Positions 31,946 to 40,904 of a stretch of 64,000 nt of DNA are shown one piece after another; within the stretch, counting starts at the first letter, position 1, and each line of letters opens with the position of its first letter. A model generated the notes under the pieces. It searched no databases, was not told the DNA's origin, and worked only from the letters and a program-made list of their open reading frames with translations. This DNA comes from an uncultured Oscillospiraceae bacterium. GTDB lineage: Bacteria > Bacillota > Clostridia > Oscillospirales > Oscillospiraceae. Where the stretch lies: the NCBI GenBank assembly GCA_934590355.1, contig CAKTOX010000004.1, forward strand, positions 1 through 64,000, given 5' to 3'. The position numbers and the translations under genes were made by a program.

Positions 31946-33016
31946 TTGAAACGACTAATTGCACTTGTTCTTTCCGTTCTGATGATACTTTGCCTGTTTG
32001 CAGGCTGCAGCAAAGACGAAAAAGACCCCAGCGCACCGACGGTTAACGGCAATGGCCTTAATGAGCATGAGACTGCCGAAGGTCCTGTAAACCCGCTCAC
32101 CGGCGAACCGGTCAGTGAGGATATCAGCGCAAACCGTCCGTATTGCGTTATGATAAATAACCACCCCGAAGCACGCCCCTCTGTCGGCCTTTCCAAGGCT
32201 TCTATCATTTATGAGGCTCTCGCAGAAGGCGGTATCACCCGCATGATGGCGGTATTTAACGATGTTGACGGCATCACCGTCGGCACCATCCGCTCCTCCA
32301 GACCGTACTACATCAGCGCCGCTCAGGCATATGACGCGATCTACGTTCATGCCGGCGGCAGCGAGCAGGCTTATTCCGATATTAAATCCCTCGGTATCAA
32401 CAACATCGACGGCGTGCGCGGCTCCCGCTCCGGCGAGGCAAGCAGCTACTACCGCGATAAGACCCGCCTGAGCATGGGCAAGAACCTCGAACACACCCTG
32501 TTTGCAGACGGCGCAAAGCTCGCCGCCTTCGCAGCAAACAATTATGACCTCAAGCACGCCTCCGGCTACGATACCACCTACGGTCTGCATTTTGCCGCAG
32601 ATGCTGTCAGCCAGTGCACCACCGCCGCGGCAGACTTCACCGTCTACTACTCCGGCTACTGCACCAACTTTAAGTACAACGCCGAAAAGAAGTGCTACAA
32701 CGCTTACATAAGCGGCGAGGAATACATCGACGGCACGGATAACACCTCAATTGATCTTGCAAACGTCATCGTTCTCAACATCCCCACCAAGACCATTGAT
32801 AACTACGGCCGTCAGGCTATGGAGCTCACCGGCTCCGGCAGCGGCTATTTCTTCACCGGCGGCAAGTATGTTGAAATCAATTGGACCCGCGCCGACCGTG
32901 CGGATAATTTCCACTACACGCTCAAGGACGGCACCCCCCTTAACCTGAGCGTCGGCAAGACCTTTATCAGCATCGCTCCTCTGGATAACACCAAGGGCAT
33001 TGCATTCAACGGATAA
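31946..33016 (+). CDS. DUF3048 lipoprotein
   Basis: The 356 residues begin with a lipoprotein signal: LKRLIALVLSVLMILCLFAGC, the cysteine being the lipidation site. DUF3048 follows (NRPYCVMINNHPEARPSVGL at about 65 through the C-terminus), a cell-surface family (YerB-like) of unknown role. The TTG at 31946 follows GAGGTG with correct spacing; the GTG at 31931 does not. A strong terminator follows. Confidence 0.88.
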   Translation: MKRLIALVLSVLMILCLFAGCSKDEKDPSAPTVNGNGLNEHETAEGPVNPLTGEPVSEDISANRPYCVMINNHPEARPSVGLSKASIIYEALAEGGITRMMAVFNDVDGITVGTIRSSRPYYISAAQAYDAIYVHAGGSEQAYSDIKSLGINNIDGVRGSRSGEASSYYRDKTRLSMGKNLEHTLFADGAKLAAFAANNYDLKHASGYDTTYGLHFAADAVSQCTTAAADFTVYYSGYCTNFKYNAEKKCYNAYISGEEYIDGTDNTSIDLANVIVLNIPTKTIDNYGRQAMELTGSGSGYFFTGGKYVEINWTRADRADNFHYTLKDGTPLNLSVGKTFISIAPLDNTKGIAFNG

Positions 33017-33034
33017 TATGATGAAATAAATATT

Positions 33035-33067
33035 GCACCGCATGGAAAACCATGCGGTGCGTTTTTT
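33035..33067 (+). terminator. Terminator of the DUF3048 gene
   Basis: GCACCGCATGG pairs perfectly with CCATGCGGTGC around AAAA, followed by six T. Confidence 0.95.
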
Positions 33068-33187
33068 GTGGCGCATTAAGTTATTTCAGATACATTTTTT
33101 GCGGTAGCCCGGTATCGAAACACCGGCGGAAGCCATAACGTTTTTCGCTTCTCGCGCGGTATAATATTGTATATTTTTATATTAAAA

Positions 33188-33217
33188 TTCAATTTTGTAC
33201 TATAGTACAAAATTGAA
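33188..33217. promoter_or_regulatory. 30-bp perfect palindrome, probable operator
   Basis: The half-site TTCAATTTTGTACTA is followed directly by its exact reverse complement. It ends 18 bases before a -35 box. Its length and position suggest a dimeric regulator's operator; a site of that quality is unlikely by chance in this AT-rich gap of 340 bases. Confidence 0.7.
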
Positions 33218-33235
33218 CGACAATCTATTTATGCA

Positions 33236-33264
33236 TTGCATTTCGCTTAACAAACTGCTATAAT
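33236..33264 (+). promoter_or_regulatory. Promoter of the secreted-protein gene
   Basis: TTGCAT (33236-33241), a 17-base spacer and a perfect TATAAT (33259-33264), about 95 bases before the start. Confidence 0.7.
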
Positions 33265-33276
33265 ATAGTCAACATG

Positions 33277-33321
33277 CCAAACTGTGTGACAAAACTCACG
33301 CGGTTTTGTTGCTCCGTTTGG
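33277..33321 (+). other. Structured 5' leader hairpin
   Basis: CCAAAC pairs with GTTTGG at the base and ACAAAAC with GTTTTGT inside, about 35 bases before the start codon. It could affect mRNA stability or translation. Confidence 0.5.
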
Positions 33322-33356
33322 TGAAACTGCAAAATACGCGGAGGTAAAAATCGGAA

Positions 33357-34656
33357 ATGAAACAAACAAACAAACAGTTTTAGCGGCGTAGCCCGTCTTA
33401 TCGCGTGCATGCTTGCAGTGCTGATGCTCACCCAGGCAGCGGCATTCTCCCCCGCCGTTTTCGCTGATGGCGACGACAGCATCGCTGTGATGGCGGCTAA
33501 AAATGACAGCGTCGTTGTGCTCAAGGAAGGCAGCTTCTCTATCGACTACACCAGCGACGGCAATTCCATCAATCAGTATTTATTTGATGAAGTTATCGAT
33601 TGGGATAATTCAACTCTACCTCCAAAAGATACTCTGAAGCTTAGCAATTTTTATTTCAAATTTGTAAGCGGCGGCAAGGATACCGACATAGCAAACCGTA
33701 AGGGCGTATCCCAGATCACCGCCGGTGAAGATCAGACGATCAAGATCACTTTTAAGGCAACAAAAGAATACAGCAAAAGCAATACTGCCGAATGCAAATT
33801 GACTGTGAATGCCCTCGACGTAAGAATCAAAGTCAATTCTCAGAGCGTATTCGTCGGCGATCAGCTCGGCAATGATTTTATATCATACAACGTCGATGAT
33901 AATAATCTTCAGTATATTACCGTTTATGCGGCTCTGACAAGCGGCAAAAACGAGACTACCGGCGCAACGAAGGGCGTTACCTCCAGCATATATATTCAGC
34001 CCTCTGCCGGTTTTGATTCATCGACCACCATGTCAGGCATAAAGTCCGGCCTCTTATTGGTCTTTATGAAGCACCCCGAGCTCGGTCTTAAGAACTATAA
34101 CGATCTTGCGACCAAAGGTATGAGCGTTGCTCAGCTTAAGGTCATCGCTCCCGATCTCTCCGGTCTTGCCGAAAAGGTCGGTATGGATCTTACCCAGGTC
34201 ATTGATATTATCACCGGTCTGCCTAACTTCACCGACGATATTATGATCTATGCCGGCACCTCACCTACTCACGCCGGCGTTTACACCACGATCGCTTATG
34301 TCCTCGATAAGGGCTACAACTCCGACCTGGCAATGGGCACGCTAACGGTAAAGATGCGCACAAAGGATATGAAGATCGACCTCAATGAGATCCTCAGCCG
34401 CAGAGTTATCAGCGCCGAGCAGGCAAGTATCCTCGCAAGCGGCGAAAAGAGCGCTGTTGCAACGCTGCGCTATAACGGTCAGGACGTCGATCAGGCAAAC
34501 CTGCACTATCTGTACTCCGGCGTTACAAAGAGCCTTAAGCCTTACTCGAGCACCACTGAATTCCCGACCGAGCCGGGACGTTACACCGTGACGGTCGTTA
34601 CCCTCGGCGGAGATTATCTGGCATCTCCCGTGACCCGCAGCTTCCAGATAAAATAA
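33357..34656 (+). CDS. Secreted Ig/MBG-like repeat protein, out of frame at an (AAAC)4 tract (phase-variable?)
   Basis: The ATG at 33357 follows GGAGGT (11 bases) and is followed by four AAAC repeats (33360-33375). In this frame it stops after eight codons. The main 415-residue frame (from 33409) is a complete secreted protein. With three AAAC units the two frames join and give MKQTNSFSGVARLIACMLAV and then LMLTQAAAFSPAVFA, a normal signal peptide. The mature part has several beta-rich Ig/MBG-like segments (SNTAECKLTVNALDV near 125; AGVYTTIAYVLDKGY near 290; PGRYTVTVVTLGGDYLA near 395). Its function is unknown. A sequencing error is the main alternative. Confidence 0.7.
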
Positions 34657-34670
34657 CAAATTCAAATTTT

Positions 34671-34698
34671 ACAGCCCCGTGGAAACGGGGCTGTTTTT
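34671..34698 (+). terminator. Terminator of the secreted-protein gene
   Basis: ACAGCCCCGT pairs with ACGGGGCTGT around GGAA, followed by a T-run. Confidence 0.9.
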
Positions 34699-34706
34699 GG
34701 ATGCAA

Positions 34707-34734
34707 AAGCCGGCAGAGCATCCTCTGCCGGCTT
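34707..34734 (-). terminator. Terminator of ribF
   Basis: AAGCCGGCAGAG pairs with CTCTGCCGGCTT around a 4-base loop, 10 bases past the ribF stop on the minus strand; the exit is weakly T-rich. Confidence 0.7.
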
Positions 34735-34744
34735 GAGATTATAT

Positions 34745-35641
34745 TTATTTCAAGCTTTCAAAATACTCCCTCGTGCTTACCGCATCGTGCTTTATCTGCG
34801 CCGCAAGCTCGTCAATGTCGTCAAATTTGCGTTCCGGACGCATGAATTTATAAAAATCAAGCCTCACAAGGCGTCCGTAGAGATTGCCGTTGAAATCAAG
34901 CAGATAGCTCTCAACATTAACGCCGCCGTCCTCGCTTACGGTAGGACGAACGCCGACGTTCGTGACTGACATATACTCCTCGCCGTCAACATAGGCTTTT
35001 GCGGCATAGACGCCGTGGCGCGGTATGATAACCCCATCGGGAAAACGCATATTGATGGTCGGAGTACCCATTTGGGTGCCGAGATGATAACCGCTACGTA
35101 CAACATCGATTAGAGTGTGCGGCCTACCGAGGTATTCATTAGCTTTTTCGACCTCTCCGTTTTCGATAAGACCGCGGATAAGCGTTGAACTGACAATAAC
35201 ACCGTCCTTACACACCGGAGGAATTATATCACAGCCCACGCCGCGCTGCGCGCAGTATTCCTTGAGCTTTTCTGCTGTACCGAGACCCTTGTAGCCGAAT
35301 TTGAAGTCGTGCCCTACGACGATCCAGCACAAATTCATCTCATCTATGAGCTCGTTGATAAACACTTTCCAGTCCATATGCATGACGCTCTGATTAAAAT
35401 GGACTACGACGACGTCATTTATGCCGAAGCAGCGGCGGAGTATGCGCTCTCTGTCGTCAGCGCTGTTTATAAGTGGAACGTTCTTCTTGAAAACAAGACT
35501 GTCCGGGTGAACATCAAAGGTAAGCACCGCTGGTTCCGCCTCGTTTTCTTGCGCTCTTTTTATTATCATATTCATCAGTGCCGCGTGACCGATATGTATG
35601 CCGTCGAAAAATCCGAGCGCCATTACTTTTTTCTTTGCCAT
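34745..35641 (-). CDS. ribF: Bifunctional riboflavin kinase/FAD synthetase
   Basis: RibF makes FMN and then FAD. The 298 residues have an N-terminal nucleotidyltransferase domain with GFFDGIHIGH (about 11) and VVSSTLIR (about 150), and a C-terminal kinase domain with GTPTINM (about 195) and NVGVRPT (about 235). It follows truB with a 2-base gap, so it ends the rimP-to-truB run. Confidence 0.96.
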   Translation of the reverse strand: MAKKKVMALGFFDGIHIGHAALMNMIIKRAQENEAEPAVLTFDVHPDSLVFKKNVPLINSADDRERILRRCFGINDVVVVHFNQSVMHMDWKVFINELIDEMNLCWIVVGHDFKFGYKGLGTAEKLKEYCAQRGVGCDIIPPVCKDGVIVSSTLIRGLIENGEVEKANEYLGRPHTLIDVVRSGYHLGTQMGTPTINMRFPDGVIIPRHGVYAAKAYVDGEEYMSVTNVGVRPTVSEDGGVNVESYLLDFNGNLYGRLVRLDFYKFMRPERKFDDIDELAAQIKHDAVSTREYFESLK

Positions 35642-35643
35642 TA

Positions 35644-36516
35644 TCAGTTGACCTCAAAAAAGTTTTTTATAGTTTTGAGCTTGCCGTCGAAAACCTCACC
35701 GAGCAGCAAAAATTCGCCGTTTTCGGAGTAAACTCTGTACTTTCCGTTTAGGGCGTTAAGGTTGATGATATTGCCGGTTTTAAGCCGTTTCGTGCGATTT
35801 TCACTGACTATAAGCTCCGGATATTGAGCAAACAATGTGTCGATCGGCAGCAGAGATTTCTGTGCATTGCCGCTTGCAGCGGCCGCTTCTATCTCCTCGA
35901 TGCTGTGTGCGTTTTCGATAGAAAATATGCCCGCAGCGGTGCGGCGCAGACTGCTCATGCAGGCTCCGCAGCCGAGCTTTTGCCCTATATCATGGCAAAG
36001 AGTCCTGATATACGTACCCTTGGAGCAGTTCACTTTAAGCAAAATATCCTCGCCGTCCTTGCCGATAACATCGATGGAATTGATGCTTATCCTGCGGCTT
36101 TTACGCTCGACACTCTCTCCCCGGCGTGCAAGCTCATAGAGCCTTTTTCCACCGACCTTGATCGCCGAATACATGGGCGGTATCTGCTCAATTTCGCCTG
36201 CAAAGCTGTTGACGGCGCAAACCACGACCTCATGGGCAGGTATTGCATCGCACTGCGAAATGATGTTGCCGCTTATGTCCTGCGTATCGGTAGTTATGCC
36301 GAGGCGCAAACCTGCAATATATTCTTTGCTGTCTGCTTCCGCAAATTCAACAGCACGAGTCGCTCTGCCTACAAACACGACAAGAAGTCCCGTTGCAAGA
36401 GGATCAAGCGTCCCGGAGTGACCGATACGCCGCTCATGCAGAACGCCGCGAAGCTTTGCAACAACGTCATGGCTCGTCCAGTCCTGCGGCTTGTCTACGA
36501 GAATGATGCCGTTCAT
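35644..36516 (-). CDS. truB: tRNA pseudouridine(55) synthase TruB
   Basis: TruB makes pseudouridine 55 in tRNA. The 290 residues have the catalytic motif HSGTLDPLATGLL (about 32-45, catalytic Asp), then KEYIAG-type strand, KGTYIRTLCHDIG (about 175) and a C-terminal PUA-like part. It overlaps nrnA by four bases. Confidence 0.97.
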   Translation of the reverse strand: MNGIILVDKPQDWTSHDVVAKLRGVLHERRIGHSGTLDPLATGLLVVFVGRATRAVEFAEADSKEYIAGLRLGITTDTQDISGNIISQCDAIPAHEVVVCAVNSFAGEIEQIPPMYSAIKVGGKRLYELARRGESVERKSRRISINSIDVIGKDGEDILLKVNCSKGTYIRTLCHDIGQKLGCGACMSSLRRTAAGIFSIENAHSIEEIEAAAASGNAQKSLLPIDTLFAQYPELIVSENRTKRLKTGNIINLNALNGKYRVYSENGEFLLLGEVFDGKLKTIKNFFEVN

Positions 36517-37445
36517 TCAATTACCTCGGAAATTGCGTCAATAAGAAGGCGCAGCGTTTCGTCGGGGTCTGCCGCTATCGTGCAGCCGGAAGCTAATTTA
36601 TGACCGCCGCCGCCGAAGCGTGCGCACAGCGCGCTGCTGTCAAAGCCGTCGCGCGAGCGGACGGAAACTTTGCATTTATTGACGTCAAGTTGACGGATAA
36701 GAAGGCTTACCAAGCAGCCCTCGACCTTACCGGGGATACCCGCAATGTCGTCGCAGTCGTTTTCGCTTGCGCCTGTCTCATCCATCGTTTTCAGGGTTAT
36801 GGTGGCAGCAACGACCTTGCCGTCAAAGAAATACTTCAATCCATAAAGTATCGAGCCCTCGAGAGTCATTCTCGCTCTGGACATTTGCCTGAACAGGTCA
36901 AAATTGAGATTTTTGATGTCTGCGCCGTAGTGCAGCAACTCGCTTGCGGCAGCAAAGGTCTCTTCGGTTACGTTGGCATAGCGGAAGCAGCCGCAGTCAG
37001 TGGAAACCGCCATATAAAGAAGGCTTGCCTCCTCGGAAGTTACGTCAGAACACAGCTCTTTTATTACCTCAAGCACTATTTCTCCGCAGGACGCCTTGGC
37101 GGAATTGAGTAAAAGCTTTCCGGCATAGTGCGAATTTGAGGAATGATGATCGATACATAGCTCGACCTCACCTTCAAAGCCGACGGCAAGCATCTGAGTT
37201 TCCGCAACATCTACGGCAACCGTGTGCTTATACTCGAAATCGCGGGTAATATACGCATCAACATACTTTGCATATTTCTTTGTTATGTCCGGATTATTAT
37301 AAAGCGCGGCGTTTTTTCCGAGCCTTCTGAGCGCGGAGCACAGGGCCGCCGCACTTCCGAGCGTGTCGCCGTCGGGTCTTATATGGGTCAATATGAGTAT
37401 ATCATCATGCTCCTTGAGCCATACGGCACATTCTTTAACGTTCAT
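36513..37445 (-). CDS. nrnA: DHH-family oligoribonuclease / pAp phosphatase NrnA
   Basis: NrnA degrades nano-RNA and 3'-phosphoadenosine-5'-phosphate. The 310 residues show the DHH motifs THIRPDGDTLGSA (about 20), IDHHSSN (about 97), AVSTDCGCFRYANV (about 147) and, in the DHHA1 domain, GGGGHKLASGC (about 280). It overlaps truB and rbfA starts by four bases each, a tightly coupled operon. Confidence 0.95.
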   Translation of the reverse strand: MNVKECAVWLKEHDDILILTHIRPDGDTLGSAAALCSALRRLGKNAALYNNPDITKKYAKYVDAYITRDFEYKHTVAVDVAETQMLAVGFEGEVELCIDHHSSNSHYAGKLLLNSAKASCGEIVLEVIKELCSDVTSEEASLLYMAVSTDCGCFRYANVTEETFAAASELLHYGADIKNLNFDLFRQMSRARMTLEGSILYGLKYFFDGKVVAATITLKTMDETGASENDCDDIAGIPGKVEGCLVSLLIRQLDVNKCKVSVRSRDGFDSSALCARFGGGGHKLASGCTIAADPDETLRLLIDAISEVIE

Positions 37446-37804
37446 TCTTCTTCCTCATTGCGCTTTATATCAAGGCTGTTTATTATCTCGTTTATGTGAG
37501 CGCCGTATTCGATGCTGTGGTCAAGCTCAAAAACAGGCTCCGGTGTGTTTCTCAGCTTGAGAGAATTGCCCAATTCTCTTCTGATCCAGCCCGACGCGGA
37601 TTTGAGTCCCTTTTTGAATTCCTTCTCGTTCTGAAGCCCCATAACGGAAATCCAAACTTTGCAATAGCGCATATCGCCTGTCGTTTCAACGCGCGTTACG
37701 CTGATCATGCCCTGATTTACGCGTGGATCCTTGATCTCGCGCAGGAGCTTGCTCATGACAAGCTGTATATCATCATTTGTTCTTGCCAGTTTATTTGAAG
37801 GCAT
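37442..37804 (-). CDS. rbfA: 30S ribosome-binding factor A
   Basis: RbfA helps mature 16S rRNA. The 120 residues have the KH-like fold segments DIQLVMSKLLREIKDPRV and ISVTRVETTGDMRYCKVWISVMG. A frame to 37894 exists, but AAGGAGGAAAATT precedes the ATG at 37804. It lies after infB with a hairpin in between. Confidence 0.95.
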   Translation of the reverse strand: MPSNKLARTNDDIQLVMSKLLREIKDPRVNQGMISVTRVETTGDMRYCKVWISVMGLQNEKEFKKGLKSASGWIRRELGNSLKLRNTPEPVFELDHSIEYGAHINEIINSLDIKRNEEEE

Positions 37805-37825
37805 AATTTTCCTCCTTATTGCGCA

Positions 37826-37849
37826 TTGGGCGGTCAAAAGACCGCCCAT
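37826..37849 (-). other. Hairpin between infB and rbfA
   Basis: TGGGCGGTC pairs with GACCGCCCA around AAAA. There is no T-run on the minus-strand exit, so it is more likely an mRNA processing or stability element than a terminator. Confidence 0.6.
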
Positions 37850-37863
37850 GCTTAATATACAAA

Positions 37864-40191
37864 TCAGACCTTTATCTGCTCCATAACGAAGCACTCGATA
37901 ATGTCGCCGACCTTAACATCATTGAACTTTTCGACCTGCATACCGCACTCATAGCCGCTTGCGACTTCCTTAACGTCGTCCTTGAAGCGGCGCAGCGATG
38001 CAAGCTCACCCTCGTGGATAACGATATTATCGCGCAGTACGCGCACAGAACAACCGCGCTGGATCTTGCCGTCGAGGACATAGCAGCCGGTAACGGTGCC
38101 GACCTTGGAGACCTTGTAGGTCTCTCGGACCTCCGCGTGACCGATGATGACCTCCTCGAACTTCGGTGCGAGCATGCCCTTCATTGCGGCTTCGATCTCA
38201 TTAATGCAGTCGTAGATGACGCGGTACATACGCATATCGACGTTCGCTCTCGCCGCGCTGTCGCGCGCGGCATTGTCCGGACGAACGTTGAAGCCGACTA
38301 TGATAGCACCGGAGGTGGCGGCGAGCATGACGTCAGACTCATTTATTGCGCCGACACCGCTGTGGATGACCTTAACGCGAACCTCATCGTTGGTGATCTT
38401 TTCAAGAGACGCCTTGACCGCCTCGGCAGAGCCCTGAACATCCGCCTTAACGATGATGTTGAGGGTCTTCATTTCGCCCGCCTGTATCTGGCTGAACAGA
38501 TCCTCGAGGCTGACCTTCTTGCCGAGTCCGAAGGCCGCATTCTTCTGCTGAGTCTTGCGCTCCTCAACGAGCTCGCGAGCCATGCGCTCGTCATCGACTG
38601 CGTTGAAGGTATCGCCCGCGCTCGGAACCTCGGACATGCCGGAAATCTCGACCGGAACGGAAGGGCCTGCCTCGCTGATGCGCTGACCCTTGTCGTTTAT
38701 CATGGTGCGGACACGGCCAACTGCGGTGCCTGCAATGATTATATCGCCGAGCTTCAGAGTTCCGTTCTGAACAAGGACTGTCATTATCGGGCCGCGGCCC
38801 TTGTCGAGTCTTGCTTCGATAACGGCACCCTTTGCAGCGCGGTTGGGGTTGGCCTTGAGCTCCTGGATCTCAGCCAGAACTACGAGGTTTTCAAGCAGAT
38901 TATCGATGCCCTCACCGGTCTTGGCGGAAATCGGGCAAATGATAGTATCGCCGCCCCACTCCTCGGGAACGATGTCGTACTCGGTGAGCTGCTGCTTAAT
39001 GCGCTCGGGATTGGCGCCGATGGTGTCCATTTTGTTTATTGCAACGACGAGCGGGATACCTGCCGCCTTTGCGTGGTTAATGCTCTCGATGGTCTGCGGC
39101 ATGATGCCGTCGTCCGCTGCGACAACAAGGATCGCAATATCCGTGACCATTGCGCCGCGGGCACGCATGGAGGTGAATGCCTCATGGCCCGGGGTATCGA
39201 GGAAGGTTATCGGGCTGCCGTTAATTTCAACGGTATATGCGCCGATGTGCTGAGTTATGCCGCCTGCCTCGCCCGATGCAACATTTGCATGGCGGATATA
39301 GTCGAGCAGCGAGGTCTTACCGTGGTCAACATGACCCATAACGACAACGACGGGCGCTCTGCCGACGAGCTCGCTTTCGCTGTCCTCGTGATCGTCGATA
39401 AGACGCTCCTCAACGGATACAACGACTTCCTTTTCGACCTTGCAGCCGAACTCCATCGCAACAAGCGCTGCGGTATCGTAATCGACGACATCGGAAACAG
39501 ACGCAAACACTCCGAGTTTTATGAGGCGCTTTATGACCTCGCCGGCGGACTTCTTCATTCTCGCGGCGAGCTCACCGACGTTAATTTCATCGGGGATCAT
39601 GACCTTGAGCTGCTGCTTCTTGGCAATTTCAAGCTGAAGCTTCTGCATCTTGTCGCGCTCTTCCTGACGGCGCTTTGCAGATGCTGCCTGACCCTGCTGG
39701 CGCTGCTTGACCTTGTTGACGATCTTCTCCTTGCCGCCCTTGCGGTCACGGTCGCGGCCGCGGCTCTTGTCGCCGGCGAGCTTGTCGAACTTCTCATCAT
39801 ACTTGGATATATTGACCGCTGCGCTGCCGCGGGTATCGACAACGCGCTTCTCCGCGACCTGGCGGGGAACGTGCGGCTTATTTTCCTTCTCGGTCTTCTG
39901 CTGTGCAGGCTCTACCGTAGACTGAGTCTCCTGAGTCTGCGCCTCGGGCTTCTTCTCGGTCTTTTTGGGCTCCGCAGCCTTGGGTGCGGGGACGTTGAAG
40001 ATATCCTCGAGGCTTGCGACCTGATTATGCTGGGTCATGTACTCGAATATGACGTCAAGCTCATCGTTTTCAAGAACCTGCATATGGTTTTTCGGAGTAG
40101 TTGCATAATCAGTCAATATCTGAGTTATTACCTTGGACGTTGTGTTAAAATCCTTTGCTACCTCGTGTACTCTGTATTTCATCATGCTCAT
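37864..40191 (-). CDS. infB: Translation initiation factor IF-2
   Basis: IF-2 is the GTPase that joins initiator tRNA to the ribosome. The 775 residues start with an N-terminal domain and a charged linker (about 80-200), then the G domain with GHVDHGKTSLLDYIR (about 290), DTPGHEAF (about 338), NKMD (about 392) and the two beta-barrel domains. It overlaps ylxQ by four bases. Confidence 0.98.
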   Translation of the reverse strand: MSMMKYRVHEVAKDFNTTSKVITQILTDYATTPKNHMQVLENDELDVIFEYMTQHNQVASLEDIFNVPAPKAAEPKKTEKKPEAQTQETQSTVEPAQQKTEKENKPHVPRQVAEKRVVDTRGSAAVNISKYDEKFDKLAGDKSRGRDRDRKGGKEKIVNKVKQRQQGQAASAKRRQEERDKMQKLQLEIAKKQQLKVMIPDEINVGELAARMKKSAGEVIKRLIKLGVFASVSDVVDYDTAALVAMEFGCKVEKEVVVSVEERLIDDHEDSESELVGRAPVVVVMGHVDHGKTSLLDYIRHANVASGEAGGITQHIGAYTVEINGSPITFLDTPGHEAFTSMRARGAMVTDIAILVVAADDGIMPQTIESINHAKAAGIPLVVAINKMDTIGANPERIKQQLTEYDIVPEEWGGDTIICPISAKTGEGIDNLLENLVVLAEIQELKANPNRAAKGAVIEARLDKGRGPIMTVLVQNGTLKLGDIIIAGTAVGRVRTMINDKGQRISEAGPSVPVEISGMSEVPSAGDTFNAVDDERMARELVEERKTQQKNAAFGLGKKVSLEDLFSQIQAGEMKTLNIIVKADVQGSAEAVKASLEKITNDEVRVKVIHSGVGAINESDVMLAATSGAIIVGFNVRPDNAARDSAARANVDMRMYRVIYDCINEIEAAMKGMLAPKFEEVIIGHAEVRETYKVSKVGTVTGCYVLDGKIQRGCSVRVLRDNIVIHEGELASLRRFKDDVKEVASGYECGMQVEKFNDVKVGDIIECFVMEQIKV

Positions 40192-40622
40192 GCATTTTTC
40201 CTCCTCTTGCCTATTCTCTTGTTTTTCTGCTGCTCGGTGGTGCGTGGTCTGCGTTTTTTGGCTTCCTCGGCGCGATTACCGATTATCTGCGCCGCTTCTT
40301 TGTATTCCGTCGGAGACAGCTGCGCCAAGAGCTTCACGAAAGCATCCGCAAAGCCTATGTCGCAAACAGCAGCCATTGAACAGCCCGGCTTGCCGACGTG
40401 CTCGGATATTTCCCTCTTTGTAAACGGAACGGTAATGAGAACCGCTTTGCTGCCGTGCATATATCCGGCAGCGCGCTTTTGCGCATTTTCCGAAGCATCC
40501 GACGCGACAATAACGAGCTTTGCCGAATGCTCTCTCACGGCCGAGCCGGTGTTCTCCTCGCCTATCTCAATAGCGTTTGCTCTGCGCATAAGCCCAAGCA
40601 GTGTAAGCGCTTTTTCCTTCAT
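40188..40622 (-). CDS. ylxQ: L7Ae/L30e-type RNA-binding protein YlxQ
   Basis: The 144 residues carry an L7Ae-like fold: LTLLGLMRRANAIEIGEENT, AKLVIVASDASENAQKRA and KREISEHVGKPGCSMAAVCD. A basic C-terminal tail (KKRRPRTTEQQKNKRIGKRRKNA) is longer than usual. Between rnpM and infB, its normal place; it probably binds a K-turn RNA. Confidence 0.88.
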   Translation of the reverse strand: MKEKALTLLGLMRRANAIEIGEENTGSAVREHSAKLVIVASDASENAQKRAAGYMHGSKAVLITVPFTKREISEHVGKPGCSMAAVCDIGFADAFVKLLAQLSPTEYKEAAQIIGNRAEEAKKRRPRTTEQQKNKRIGKRRKNA

Positions 40623-40885
40623 TGCTCCGCCTCCATCTGCTTTTGAAGCTGCTCATATATCTCATCGGGTATCTGCGACGAGAACGCCCTTTCGAGCGCC
40701 TTGGCCTTGACAGCTTTCTTGAGACATTCCGGATTCGGGCACAAATATGCGCCTCTGCCGGGCAGCTTGCCTTTAAAATCAAGGCTTATTTCGCCCTCGG
40801 GCGACCTTACCGCGCGTATCAGTTCACGCTTCGGTTTCATTTCTCGGCAGCCAAGGCACTGCCTCATCGGTATCTTCTTCTGCAC
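40619..40885 (-). CDS. rnpM: YlxR-family RNase P modulator RnpM
   Basis: The 88-residue protein has the YlxR signature PMRQCLGCREMKPKRELIR, then GRGAYLCPNPECLKKA. The family has been reported to bind RNase P RNA in B. subtilis (RnpM). It sits between nusA and ylxQ. Confidence 0.92.
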   Translation of the reverse strand: MQKKIPMRQCLGCREMKPKRELIRAVRSPEGEISLDFKGKLPGRGAYLCPNPECLKKAVKAKALERAFSSQIPDEIYEQLQKQMEAEQ

Positions 40886-40904
40886 TTCGGCCGCCTCCTT
40901 TCAA

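Noticed and set aside
37819..40710. 963-codon plus-strand frame opposite infB
   Set aside because: Antisense shadow of infB and neighbours. Its translation has no family features, while infB has all IF-2 motifs.
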